A stretch of DNA of 64,000 nucleotides from Sphagnum compactum (GCA_965153455.1 OZ234494.1:2170001-2234000), one strand, 5' to 3'; shown: positions 36,803 through 48,259, counted from the first letter of the stretch. Numbers and translations are program-made. Notes: a model not told the origin generated them from the sequence alone.

Positions 36803-37012
36803 ATGCACAAAGTGCGAGTTGATGAGCTTCCTCTGCTCCCTCAAAGCCCTCATTTAACAGGCACAGATGATGAAGAGAGACTGGTTAAACAGGAGAGGCT
36901 TGAACAGCTGCCGGATACTACAGGCGCCAGTGTTGGAAGTTCAGTGTTCAATCTGGCAACCACTGTCATTGGGGCAGGGATTATGGCACTTCCGGCCACC
37001 ATGCGCGTTTTG
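36803..37012 (+). pseudogene. Captured first exon of an AVT6-like amino-acid transporter
   Basis: From the ATG at 36803 the plus frame has an acidic N terminus (DELPLLPQSPHLTGTDDEER) and the first membrane helix of the AAAP/AVT6 family, SVFNLATTVIGAGIMALPAT, followed by MRVLG. The homology stops there and the sequence changes abruptly to fragment Z (tcttggccggcagacaacag). So only the first exon was captured, antisense to the Helitron. No other transporter exon is present. Confidence 0.8.
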
Positions 37013-37215
37013 GGTTCTTGGCCGGCAGACAACAGGCAGGCAGATCATTGGGTTCCTTGATTCTCATCCGCACTGCGACATGGCAGATCGATCGCATCAC
37101 ATCGCATAATCACTTCGTTGGAGATTAGAAAGCCTAAGATCAACTGCTAATGAGATGTGATGCACGGGAGCTCGCAAAGGCGGTTGAGAGGCCATCCCGC
37201 ACCCGCATGCACGCC
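37013..37215. repeat. Captured fragment Z, second copy at 23072-23285
   Basis: The sequence ggccggcagacaacaggc through agattagaaagcctaagatc to gagaggccatcccgcacccg is shared by both places with few differences (for example a 5-base insertion acatcgc here). No family recognised. Both copies lie in elements with the same 5' terminus. Confidence 0.6.
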
Positions 37216-37431
37216 GACATGTGTCCCACCCTTCGACTTGACGTCCTCGCTAATAGTAGCTACTGTCCGTCCGGAGTCAGGGCAAGGCAAAATCGTGAAA
37301 TTTCTGTTGGGAATTTGGCCTGAAAATGTGTCCCAAACAAAGCTCATAATTAGTGTCAGCTTTTGACTCCCTGTTGCTGAAGAAAAAGGAAAACAGTAGT
37401 GTGCAGAACAGAAGTTTACCTGTGAGATTAC

Positions 37432-38275
37432 CTGAGCTTCAGATGCTTTAACTGCCTCCACTTCCATGAGAGCTGCTTTCAGTTGACTTTGTAACATAGC
37501 TGTGTGTGCCTGGACTTCCTCCAATTCATGTTTCGCTGCGGCTGCTTCTTTTCTTCCCTTCAATGCCATTGCCTTTTCCTCATCTGCTTCCATTGTCACC
37601 TGTCATCACACACCCCCCCCACCCCATCTTCTATTCTCAGATCGGCTATTTATACTTGAAGACCTGGGTACTGCTGTACCTGTTTGAATATGTAAAAGTG
37701 AATAGCCTCTTACCCATCACTGGCATCAGACCTTAGAGAAGGAAAAAGCCTCTCAACTGACCTGATGCAAGGCATCATTTAAGCCAGATATGGACTCTTT
37801 TGCTTTGCTCTCTGCCTGTATGCCAGCTTCTAAGAGAGACTTAGCTTTGGAGAGCTCCAACTCCATCTCTGTAGTAACATCAGCAACAGTCACCTCATAC
37901 TCCTCCTTCACAGCTGCAAGCTCTGTCATGGTGTTTTTCAGCTCTGCCTTCAGGGATGCCAGAGATGCAAACATCCTTTGCTCCTGCTCTATTGCCTTCT
38001 TCACTTTTGCGTTTGACTCCTCCAACTACATTGCATATGACCTTGCCTTCCAACACTTGAAAATCAGTTTTTAATCTCTTGTCCTCTTTGGGTTTTGTTA
38101 CAAATCAGCAGCATAACAATTAACATCAGCCTCAAAGAGACAATGACAAATATTACAGAACTCAATTGATTGAACTGAGTACCTTTTCTGCAGTTTTTGT
38201 TGCATCCTCAAGGTCTATCCTCGATCCTCGCAATTTCAATCTGTAATCCCCAACAGCACCTTTCAATTTCATCTT
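37432..38275 (-). pseudogene. Captured exons of a WEB1-like coiled-coil protein (DUF827)
   Basis: Three exons with good splice sites: about 38275-38183 (MKLKGAVGDYRLKLRGSR), 38025-37762 (88 codons, FASLASLKAELKNTMTELAA) and 37599-37432 (56 codons, KHELEEVQAHTAMLQSQLKA). All are in phase and form continuous coiled coil rich in E, K and A, as in WEB1/PMI2 proteins that govern chloroplast movement in blue light. The upstream limit coincides exactly with the Helitron 5'-end sequence cttggggccggacgg. Coding frames are undamaged, so capture is recent or the frame has been kept by chance. Confidence 0.75.
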
Positions 38276-38348
38276 GGGGCCGGACGGATTTAGGGGAAGC
38301 TTCATTCGCACGGCTTTAGCGGAGGCTTCATTGTTCCTTTACTATAGA

Positions 38349-40516
38349 CTAGTTTGAGCCCCGTGCATAATGCACAGGTGTGTGTATTTGACGGTACATA
38401 TTACAAAATGATGCTCAATGATATTGGTGTCGTAATTACTTTGTTTATTTTAAATAAAAAATCTAGTATGAATCCATTTTTGCTTGTGCATTTGACGATA
38501 CATATTACAAAATGATACCTACCAACTACATTTCCAAAACCTCTTTATATACCACATTCCGCATGTATCTATCGGGAGCCTGGCCGTTGAAAATCTTGAT
38601 GTTTGCACTACTTGTGACCCGTGAAATAACAACATAGAGCTGACCATGGGAATAGACCGGAGATGGCAAATATACCCCAACGTTGTTGAATGTTTGACCT
38701 TGACAGCTTAGTAGGGTTTCCAGAAATTACATGAATAAAATGAAGATTTTTGCCCTCAGCCCCCTAATAGCTTGGAAGCATTCCAGGAGGCTCATGTCCT
38801 TGGCCATAATGAATAGCTTGGACTTATTTCCAGGCTTACAATGATTGGAGAGGAAACTGATAATTTGTGATCTCTGTAGAAAAAAGCTGCATGCAAAGGA
38901 ATGCAAAGACAAATGATAAAAGTTCAAGGGGGGAATTCCTATCCAGTACATTAAGGCGAAGGAGCAAAAGAGCACAACCAAGAATATTTAGCTACTGGTT
39001 TACGGTAATTGTTCCAAAATTTCTATTACCTCACTATTCATCTTCCACCTTGATAAAGATTGTTGTGCAGAAATATGAGCTTTTGCTGCAAGCTCAAGGA
39101 TGACATTTGTAGAGTGAAGCTTTCCAATGTGGTTAAGGAAGAATAATATGAAATCACCTGCAATTATACCCATATGACAACAGAGGTGAACTAACTGTAG
39201 AAGCAAAGTCCTGCAAAAACAAAAAGACCACCCTGAACCTGTATGAATATAAGAACATAACTCAAGAATCGATGCAGAAATTTCCAACATATTCATATGC
39301 AAAAACCCCCCAACATATGTTGAACTTGGAAAGCTCAGAGCAACTGGCAGCTATGAACAATACGGAGCACCACGTCAAGTCGAATATAAAAATCAGCGCT
39401 GGTGCTGCATCCAAACACAACGATCAGGTAAGTATTTGAATGAGACTTTTCATTACCACAGAATATTGTATAAAGTCTAACTGCTACGGGTCATGATGTA
39501 CGTGCGATCAACTACCGATGGTGCAGGATGAAGCAGTGCAGAAGAGCTTATACCCACAACATCGTTAAGCTGTTGTTGTTGTTGCTGCTGCTGTTGCCGG
39601 ATTGCCACTGACGTGAATCTGCACCAGATCAGGAGATTGTCGACATTGAAAGCTCATGCGACAGCAAGTAGCTCTGGTGATGAGGAGGAGGAGATTCTGA
39701 TGGAGATAATTCTCTACAACTTTGACCATGCAGACTATGTGGATCCTGTGCCCGCTGAAGCAGAGCCGCATCGTAATGGAAAATAATGAGTTGCGAAAGC
39801 CATGTGCAAGTTCCTCTTAATATAGCTTCTACAAAGTGTAAGTGCAGGGTTGCATCATCAAATGCACCATCCCACCACACTTGTACACACTGCTGCTAGC
39901 CCTATTAGACGTGTGCCACAGATGCAGCAGACGACAACTTCTCGCGACCTTTTCAATCTATGTTTGTGTGTGTGTGTGTGTGTGTGCATGCACGTCTGTC
40001 TGTTTTCTTTGAGAATCTAAATAGCCAGAATTACCATCCTTACTATCTCGCTCGCCGTCTTTCTTGATCATCTGCTCTCTTGCGTGCGCGCCTGCACGTG
40101 TGTCTGTTCTCTTTGTGAATAGAATAGTAAGAAATGCCTAATGCACACGTGTGTGTTTAAAATAAATCAAACATGCACCTAAAACTGGTGGGTCTTTGCC
40201 GGTCCTAACCCACCCCATCCGGCTTAAACAGACATCCATCCCCGTCCGGCTTAAATAGACGGCTGACGGGATGGATGAATTAAAAAATAAAAACTTTATA
40301 TATATATATATAAGATTATTTTTCATTTTTCTATTTTATTATTATTATAAACAAAAAAAAACACCAAAAACAGAGAACGAAAAAAAAAATGAAAAGAAAA
40401 AGACCACGTCCTCTGTATAGTAAATCTTGGGGGTGCCCCCCTTGGGGCCGGGCATGAGGGGGCGGATTAAGGGGAAGCTTCATTCGTCCGGCTTCAGGGG
40501 AAGCTTCATTGTTCTC
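38349..40516 (-). mobile_element. Helitron 3' part with replicase C terminus, abutting the previous element
   Basis: The 3' end CTAG (38349-38352) touches the 5' end of the preceding element with no spacer: on the minus strand the junction is CTAG|TCTATAG. Inside lie the hairpin (38359-38378), a 150-bp stretch, the helicase C terminus (38526-38712), unrecognised DNA with CAG/CAA-rich repeats (39570-39600), the shared module 39836-40140, one long hairpin unit, and a damaged 5'-end motif at 40465-40516 (ggggaagcttcattgttctc). The element is probably composite. Confidence 0.6.
38526..38712 (-). pseudogene. Helitron helicase, C-terminal fragment with stop codon
   Basis: The minus frame reads CQGQTFNNVGVYLPSPVYS, then HGQLYVVISRVTS (helicase motif VI region of Pif1-like Helitron helicases) and RNVVYKEVLEM followed by TAG at 38526-38528. 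These are the last 60 or so residues of the Rep/helicase protein. Upstream sequence (above about 38712) no longer matches a helicase. The stop is about 175 bases from the terminal hairpin and CTAG, the layout expected of an autonomous Helitron 3' end. It therefore ties the hairpin family to its source. Confidence 0.88.
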
Positions 40517-41735
40517 CGATCACAGCAACGTCATGGAAGGAGACCCTTATTAGTACTCCTTATAAGAAGAAGAAGAAGTTAAGCTTAGAATCGTCCTCAT
40601 AAATACGTAGACCTTTAGAATGGGTTGTTATCAATATGTACTCAACGATATTCTTAAGTAATTTTGGTGGCATATATAAGAAGCTTAAGCTCTTTGAATA
40701 TTTTCCATAAAAGGAAGAAAAACTTGATTTGTAATTGTCTTTTGCATCACCAACAACAGATTAATATGACATTAATAGCGAGTGCCATCATCAGTTTGAG
40801 CCCCGTGCATAATGCACAGGTGTGTGTATTTGACGGTACATATATATATATTTATAAGATAATTTTTCATTTTTCTATTTTATTATTATTATTATAAACA
40901 AAAAGAAACACCGAAAATAGAGAACGAAAAAGAAAATGAAAAGAAAAACACCCTGTCCTCTATACAGTAAATCTTGGGGGTGCCCCCCCTGGGACCGGGC
41001 AAGTTTGTGCCCCGTGCCTAATGCACAGGTGTGTGTTTAAAATAAATCAAACATGCACCTAAAACTGCTGGGTCTTTGCCGATCCTAACCCACCCCATCC
41101 GGCTTAAATAGACGGCTGATGGGATGGATGAATTAAAAAATTAAAACTTTACATATATATATATATAAGATTATTTTTCATTTTTCTATTTTATTATTAC
41201 TATTATAAACCAAAAAAAAACACCGAAAACAGAGAACGAAAAAGAAAATGAAAAGAAAAACACCCCGTCCTCTGTACAGTAAATCTTGGGGGTGCCCCCC
41301 CGGGGCCGGGCAAGTTTGTGCCCCATGCCTAATGCACAGGTGCGTGTTTAAAATAAATCAAACATGCACCTAAAATTGCTGGGTCTTTGCCGGTCCTAAT
41401 TCACCCCATCCGGCTTAAATAGACATCCATCCCCATCCGGCTTAAATAGACGGCTGATGGGATGGATGAATTAAAAAATTAAAACTTATATATAAGATTA
41501 TTTTTCATTTTCTATTTTATTATTATTATTATAAACCAAAAAAAAACCACCGAAAACAGAGAACGAAAAAAAAATGAAAAGAAAAAGCCCACGTCCTCTG
41601 TACAGTAAATCTTGGGGGTGCCCCCCCTCGGGCCGGGCATGAGGGGGCGGGGGGGGGGTTATTTATTTCTGCCAGGGTTTTCTTCCTTGTATGATGCCAT
41701 CTTCCTTGTATGACGAGACGGATGGATGGACTGGG
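40517..41735 (-). mobile_element. Helitron hairpin-unit array, reverse orientation
   Basis: About 280 bases of unrelated AT-rich DNA (40517-40794), then units beginning at about 40795, 41008 and 41325 (hairpin cccgtgc..taatgcacagg), ending in a G run near 41647-41657 and gccagggttttcttccttgt. No coding content. Confidence 0.6.
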
Positions 41736-43800
41736 GCCGGGTACCCCCAAGATTTACTATACAGAGGACGGGGTGTTTTTCTTTTCATTTTCTTTTTTGT
41801 TCTTTGTTTTCGGTGTTTCTTTTTGTTAATAATAATAATAATAAAATAGAAAAATGAAAAATTATCTTATATATATATATGTACCGTCAAATACACACAC
41901 CTGTGCATTATGCACGGGGCTCAGACTATATTGTTAAGGAAGAAAGTTCCTTCCCCTGAAGTTGTCCCGTACGAACATTTCATCCATCCCGTCAAGTAGC
42001 CTCCCCTGAATCCGCCCGAACCGTCATCCGTCCCGTCATCCATCCGGATGGATGAAATCCGTCTATTTACAGCAACAAGAGCCGCAATAGCAGGAATAGC
42101 AACAGCAGGAGCGATGGCGACGGCTGTGAATGAAGCCTCCCCTGAAGCCGGACGGACAGTGGCCACGGACAGTAGCTAAAAAAAAGGTAGTTTTGGTGCA
42201 TAGTTATGGGCCTCAAAATAAGGACAAAGTCAAAGAACTGGCAGTTCTTCCACGAAAACCATGAGCTCGGCAAGGTTGTTGAAATGAAAGGAACCGACGG
42301 TTCTTTCGTTCCTGTTGGGTTCTCAAGAACCGGAACCGAAAGGTTAAAGAACTGGAGTGGGAAATGCGAAGGACCGGGCCGGGGGGGATCGACGGGTTAA
42401 AGACCCGGAGTGGGAAATGCGAAGGACCGGGCGAGGGGGCTCGACGGGTTAAAGAACCGAAGTGGGAAATGCGAAGGACCGGGCGGGGGGGGGGTCGACG
42501 GGGTTGAACCAAACATTGTTGAAATAACACACCTGTGCATTATGCACGGGGCACACACTAGTATATAGTAAAGGAACAATGAAGCGTCCCCTGAAGCCGT
42601 GCGAATGAAGCTTCCCCTAAAGCCGTGCGAATGAAGCTTCCCCTGAATCCGTCCAGATTTGCATGCATGTGATTAGAATCAGTAAAAGCCTTTGTGGAAC
42701 TGGCAGTGACGAAACTTCCAAGGGGATCGTTGGTGTTTCCAGGGGTGGCCAAGCCATGGAACACGAAGTCGCTTGCCTTCTGACGGGATGGATGACAGAC
42801 GGACGGTTGGAAAGCTTCATTTCATCCCGACAGAAAGCTTCATTTCATCCCGAGATGGATGACGGACGGATGGATGACGAAATGACAGGACAGGATGGAT
42901 GACGGATGACAGGATGGATGAAAGACTTCTGTGTCGCCGATCCATCCCATCATCCGTCCCGTCATCTAACCAAAAGGACATTTCATCCATCCCGTCATCC
43001 GTCTATTAAAGTCGGATGGGGTGGGTTAGGACCGGCAAAAACCCAGCAGTTTTAGGTGCATGTTTGATTTATTTTAAACACACACCTGTGCATTAGGCAC
43101 GGGGCACAAACTTGCCCGGCCCCGGCCCCAGGGGGGGCACCCCCAAGATTTACTGTACAGAGGACGGGGTGTTTTTCTTTTCATTTTCTTTTTCGTTCTC
43201 TGTTTTCGGTGTTTCTTTTTGTTTATAATAATAATAATAAAATTAAAAAATGAAAAAATTATCTTATATATATATATATGTACCGTCAAATACACACACC
43301 TGTGCATTATGCACGGGGCTCAAACTTGCCCGGCCCCTAGGGGGGCACCCCCAAGATTTACTGTACAGAGGACGGGGTGTTTTTCTTTTCATTTTCTTTT
43401 TTGTTCTCTGTTTTCGGTGTTTCTTTTTGTTAATAATAATAATAATAAAATAGAAAAATGAAAAATTATCTTATATATAAATTTTAATTTTTTAATTCAT
43501 CCATCCCATCAGCCATCTATTTAAGCCGGACGGGGATGGATGTCTATTTAAGCCGGATGGGGTGAATTAGGACCGGCAAAGACCCAGCAGTTTTAGGTGC
43601 ATGTTTGATTTATTTTAAACACACACCTGTGCATTAGGCACGGGCACAAACTTGCCCGGCCCCAGGGGGGCACCCCCAAGATTTACTATACAGAGGACGG
43701 GGTGTTTTTCTTTTCATTTTTTTTTTCGTTCTCTGTTTTCGGTGTTTCTTTTTGTTTATTATAATAATAATAAAATAGAAAAATGAAAAATTGTGCCCCG
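41736..43800 (+). mobile_element. Helitron arrays in the opposite (forward) orientation
   Basis: Here the same units read forward: hairpins cctgtgcattatgcacgggg end at about 41920, 42551 and 43318, with a CTAG at 42558-42561 that is followed by the 5' sequence tatatagtaaaggaacaatg. So forward elements run about 41932-42561 and from 42562 on, head to tail. The first contains a 52-53 bp tandem repeat (ttaaagaac.., starts 42344, 42397, 42449). The second contains ggatggatgacg minisatellites. The 41736 breakpoint (ctggggccgggtaccccc) is an inverted junction with the array on its left. Confidence 0.6.
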
Positions 43801-44422
43801 TGCCTAATGCACAGGTGTGTGTTTAAAATAAATCAAACATGCACCTAAAATTGCTAGTTTGAGCCCCGTGCATAATGCACAGGTGTGTGTATTTGACGGT
43901 ACATATATATATATAAGATAATTTTTCATTTTTTTATTCTATTATTATTATTATAAACAAAAAGAAACACCGAAAACAGAGAAGGAAAAAGAAAATGAAA
44001 AGAAAAACACCCCGTCCTTTGTACAGTAAATCTTGGAGGTGCCCCCCCTGGGGCCGGGCAAGTTTGTGCCCCGTGGGTAATGCACAGGTGTGTGTTTAAA
44101 ATAAATCAAACATGCACCTAAAACTGCTGGGTCTTTGCCGGTCCTAACCCACCGTATCCAGCTTAAATTGACATCCATCCCCGTCCGGCTTAAATAGACG
44201 GCTGATGGGATGGATGAATTAAAAAATTAAAACTTTATATATATATATATAATTTTTCATTTTTCTATTTTATTATTATTATTATAAACCAAAAAAAAAA
44301 CACCGAAAACAGAGAACGAAAAAGAAAATGAAAAGAAAAAGACCACGTCCGGTTCGGACGAATTTAGGGGAAGCTTCATTCGCACGGCTTCAGGGGAAGC
44401 TTCATTGTTCCTTTACTATATA
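43801..44422 (-). mobile_element. Short Helitron with CTAG at 43854
   Basis: After a truncated unit (43796-43853) a CTAG at 43854-43857 with hairpin opens a reverse-oriented element. It has two hairpin units (43866, 44075) and ends with the 5'-end sequence cggacgaatttaggggaagc to cctttactata near 44420. The 5' terminal GA is altered to TA here. About 570 bp. Confidence 0.6.
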
Positions 44423-44466
44423 CTAGTTTGAGCCCCGTGCATAATGCACAGGTGTGTGTATTTGAC

Positions 44467-44501
<35 letters not shown>

Positions 44502-45099
44502 ATATAAGATAATTTTTCATTTTTCTATTTTATTATTATTATTATAAACAAAAAGAAACACCAAAAACAGAGAACGAAAAAAAAAATGAAAAGAAAAACA
44601 CCCCGTCCTCTGTACAGTAAATCTTGGGGGTGCCCCCCCTAGGGCCAGGCAAGTTTGTGCCCCATGCATAATGCACAGGTGTGTGTATTTGACAGTACAT
44701 ATATATATATATATATATATAAGATAAGTTTTCATTTTTCTATTTTATTATTATTATTAGAAACAAAAAGAAACATCGAAAAAAAAGAACGAAAAAGAAA
44801 ATGAAAAGAAAACACCCCGTCCTCTGTACAGTAAATCTTGGGGGTGCCCCCCCCGGGACCGGGCAAGTTTGTGCCCCGTGCCTAATGCACAGGTGTGTGT
44901 ATTTGACGGTACATATATATATAAGATTATTTTTCATTTTTTTATTTTTTTATTATTATTATAAACAAAAAGAAACACCGAAAATAGAGAACGAAAAAGA
45001 AAACACCCCGTCCTCTGTACAGTAAATCTTGGGGGTGCCCCCCCTGGGGCCAGGCAAGTTTGTGCCCCGTGCATAATGCACAGGTGTGTGTATTTGACG

Positions 45100-45134
<35 letters not shown>

Positions 45135-46528
45135 ATAATTTTTCATTTTTCTATTTTCTATTTTATTATTATTATTATAAACAAAAAGAAACACCGAAAA
45201 TAGAGAACGAAAAAGAAAATGAAAAGAAAAACACCCCGTCCTCTGTACAGTAAATCTTGGGGGTGGCCCCCCCTGGGACCGGGCAAGTTTGTGCCCCGTG
45301 CCTAATGCACAGGTGTGTGTATTTGACGGTACATATATATATAAGATTATTTTTCATTTTTTTATTTTATTATTATTATTATAAAAAAAAGAAACACCGA
45401 AAATAGAGAACGAAAAAAAAAATGAAAAGAAAAACACCCCGTCCTCTGTATAGTAAATCTTAGGGGTGCCCCCCCTGGGGCCAGGCAAGTTTGTGCCCCG
45501 TGCATAATGCACATGTGTGTATTTGACGGTATATATATATATATATATATAAGATAATTTTTCATTTTTCTATTTTATTATTATTATTATAAACAAAAAG
45601 AAACACCGAAAATAGAGAACGAAAAAAAAAATGAAAAGAAAAACACCCCATCCTCTGTACAGTAAATCTTAAGGGTGCCCCCCCTGGGGCCGGGCAAGTT
45701 TGTGCCCCGTGCCTAATGCACAGGTGTGTGTTTAAAATAAATCAAACATGCACCTAAAACTGCTGGGTCTTTGCCGGTCCTAACCCACCCCATCCGGCTT
45801 AAATAAACATCCATCCCCGTCCGGCTTAAATAGACGGCTGATGGGATGGATGAATTAAAAAATTAAAACTTGTATATAAGATTATTTTTCATTTTTTTAT
45901 TTTATTATTCTTATTATAAACAAAAAAAAACACCGAAAACAGAGAACAAAAAAAAAATGAAAAGAAAAACACCCTGTCCTCTGTACAGTAAATCTTGAGG
46001 GTGCCCCCCCTGGGGCCGGGCAAGTTTGTGCCCCGTGCCTAATGCACAGGTGTGTGTTTAAAATAAATCAAACATGCACTTAAAACTGCTGGGTCTTTGC
46101 CGCTCCTAACCCACCCCATTCGGCTTAAATAGACGGCTGATGGGATGGATGAATTAAAAAATTAAAACTTTATATATATATATATAAGATTATTTTTCAT
46201 TTTTCTATTTTATTGTTATTATTATAAACCAAGAAAAAAACACCAAAAACAGAGAACGAAAAAGAAAATGAAAAGAAAAAGATCACGTCCTCTGTACAGT
46301 AAATCTTGGGGGTGCCCCCCAGGGCCGGGCATGAGGGGGCGGGGGGGGGAGGGTTATTTATTTCTGCCAGGGTTTTCTTCCCTGTATGATGTCATCTTCC
46401 CTATATGACGGGACGGATGGATGGACGGGTCGGACGGATGGAGGAAATGTCCGTCCGGTCCGGACGGATTTAGGGGAAGCTTCATTCGCACGGCTTCAGG
46501 GGAGGCTTCATTGTTCCTTTACTATAGA
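44423..46528 (-). mobile_element. Helitron with eight head-to-tail hairpin units
   Basis: The left end has CTAG (44423-44426) and the hairpin; the right end is an intact 5' terminus (ggatttaggggaagcttcat to ctatagA at 46528, next base T). Between them hairpin units start near 44433, 44663, 44876, 45069, 45296, 45502, 45707 and 46034: six short (about 190-230 bp) then two long ones. Length 2106 bp. No coding region. Units differ mainly in (TA)n length and scattered changes. Confidence 0.75.
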
Positions 46529-48259
46529 TAATGATGATGATAATAATAATAATACCTCCAGATGCAACCTGCTCTCATTGAAAGCAGGAGCTCACAGAAG
46601 TCCCTTTGGAAAGACTTCCCATTTACAGTATAGTGGGTGCCCGTGACCTTCGGACACTGTGAATATTTTCCAGCCAGCATTTCTTCTACTTGCTTTGCTT
46701 ATACCATTCTGTCTCTTTCTCTTTTTATGTTTCTGTTTTCGTTGCTTCAGCGGATTCGTACTCTCCTTGCACAAAGACTTGCAGTCATCAATTCAGCAAT
46801 TTTTTCTTTTCTACTCTGCTTTGTATCCTTCAGTTCTGCTTTTCTCAGCCTCCATTGAAGCTTGCATCTTCAGGAACGACGCGACAAGAGGCGACACCCT
46901 CGAATATTTCTCATGTGCAAACCTCTTCAGGAACGACGCGACAAGAGGCGACGCGCCTCTTGGTCCAATGGGCATCATTCATCATTGTCTGTGACGAAAA
47001 TCATCCAAAAAGAGGTCATTCGTAATTCAGTCTGTGACGAAAATCATCCAAAAAAGGTCATTCGTCATTCATCATTCATCAAAGACAGACAGACGCACAG
47101 ACACCATGTTTGTAATTATATATAACATACCTCCAAGCAAGTGCCAAGCACGGCTTGTGTGGAAAATGATTGCGGCAGAAGCTGACACACACTTGCTCAG
47201 AGGGACACAACGTCAAACGTCCCCTATTAAAAAAAACTTAAGCCACATGGGGAAAGTGCCACAGTGAACTAGCATCCACCAGTGCACCATCCACTGGATG
47301 CCCCATATTCCTCACTTGTGGATGAACCTCAACTGCGTTAATATTTGGTTTCACCTTGGTAACTGATTTTGTAGCAAATAGGTCCCCTATATAGGTAGGA
47401 AAATAGATAATTACTAGGTAGGTAGATGGTTTATACATAGGTAAAGGCTGTTTTTACCACCTACCTACAAGAAGGTTGTTAGAAAATAGCTGGTTAAAAA
47501 AAGCAACTGATCTAACCACCATGGTTAATTAGGGAACTGGAAGAGATGAGCCCTTTGAAGTGGGCCTAAAAGTTCAAATAACACATTAAAGAAGTATATT
47601 TGAAAAGAATTCCCAAAAAACTCATCAAATTTTTTTTGAAGCTTATTTAAAAGAGAGTGAAGTTTGGTAGGAAAGAAGTCAATTTACAAATATTGTACAC
47701 CAAGCAATGTATGATTCTAACATAGATCCATTCATTCTCACATCTGATTTTTTTTTTCTTGACTAATTTTGTTTGTGTTGTACATTTTTATCCATTATGG
47801 CTATTTAAAATATGTACAAAACTTCAAAAATTGCATACTAAAACTAGAAACTTTCTAAAGGAAAAATAAATAATTCTTCTAATGGTTCAAGCAGAAGGTT
47901 TTGTAAATTGTTTGAGGTCATGTTCCCAAATTTAAGAGCTTCGAGTGTTGTCAAAGATTTGGTATGAAGACTAGGTCCATGGTTCACGGGGGAATATTAT
48001 TCCCACTAGCTTTTGTGCAGAAATTTGATTTATCAAACACACCTATTTGACTTTTCATAACTACATATCTACATTCCCTAATGGTTTGGTGAAAATATTT
48101 GTTTCTTGTTTTACCGTGGGAATGTAGACTAGTTTTATTTCATCATTTTCAATTTTTTCACATAAATTAAAGTCATGTTGCAATTTATATGTTTAGTTCT
48201 AATATGTAGCATTGGGTTTTTTATTAATTTGAGAACAACAAAGTTGAGGATGAGAAATA
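46529..48259. other. Intergenic DNA with short direct repeats
   Basis: No gene recognised. Two pairs of direct repeats occur: cttcaggaacgacgcgacaa (46868 and 46926) and gtctgtgacgaaaatcatcc (46987 and 47030). A minus open stretch at 47260-47400 (VKPNINAVEVHPQVRNMGHP) looks coding but has no family I know. The rest is AT-rich. Confidence 0.4.

Larger units (their letters stand above)
34885..38348 (-). mobile_element. Complete-looking non-autonomous Helitron with several captured gene fragments
   Basis: The left end reads TTAG (CTAA on the minus strand, which fits the Helitron CTRR rule) with the hairpin ccccgtgcataatgcacagg 7 bases inside. The right end is an intact 5' terminus, ggacggatttaggggaagct to ctatagA (38348). 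Length 3464 bp. Contents from left: unknown DNA, fragment X (35970-36330), fragment Y (36380-36620), an AVT6-like exon (36803-37012), fragment Z (37013-37215, also at 23072-23285), and three WEB1-like coiled-coil exons (37432-38275). No transposase gene. The fragments come in both orientations. Confidence 0.78.

Noticed and set aside
43074-45565. Many ORFs with a shared end like FSFHFFFRSLF
   Set aside because: They are translations of the poly-purine and (TTA)n parts of the Helitron hairpin units, in both directions.
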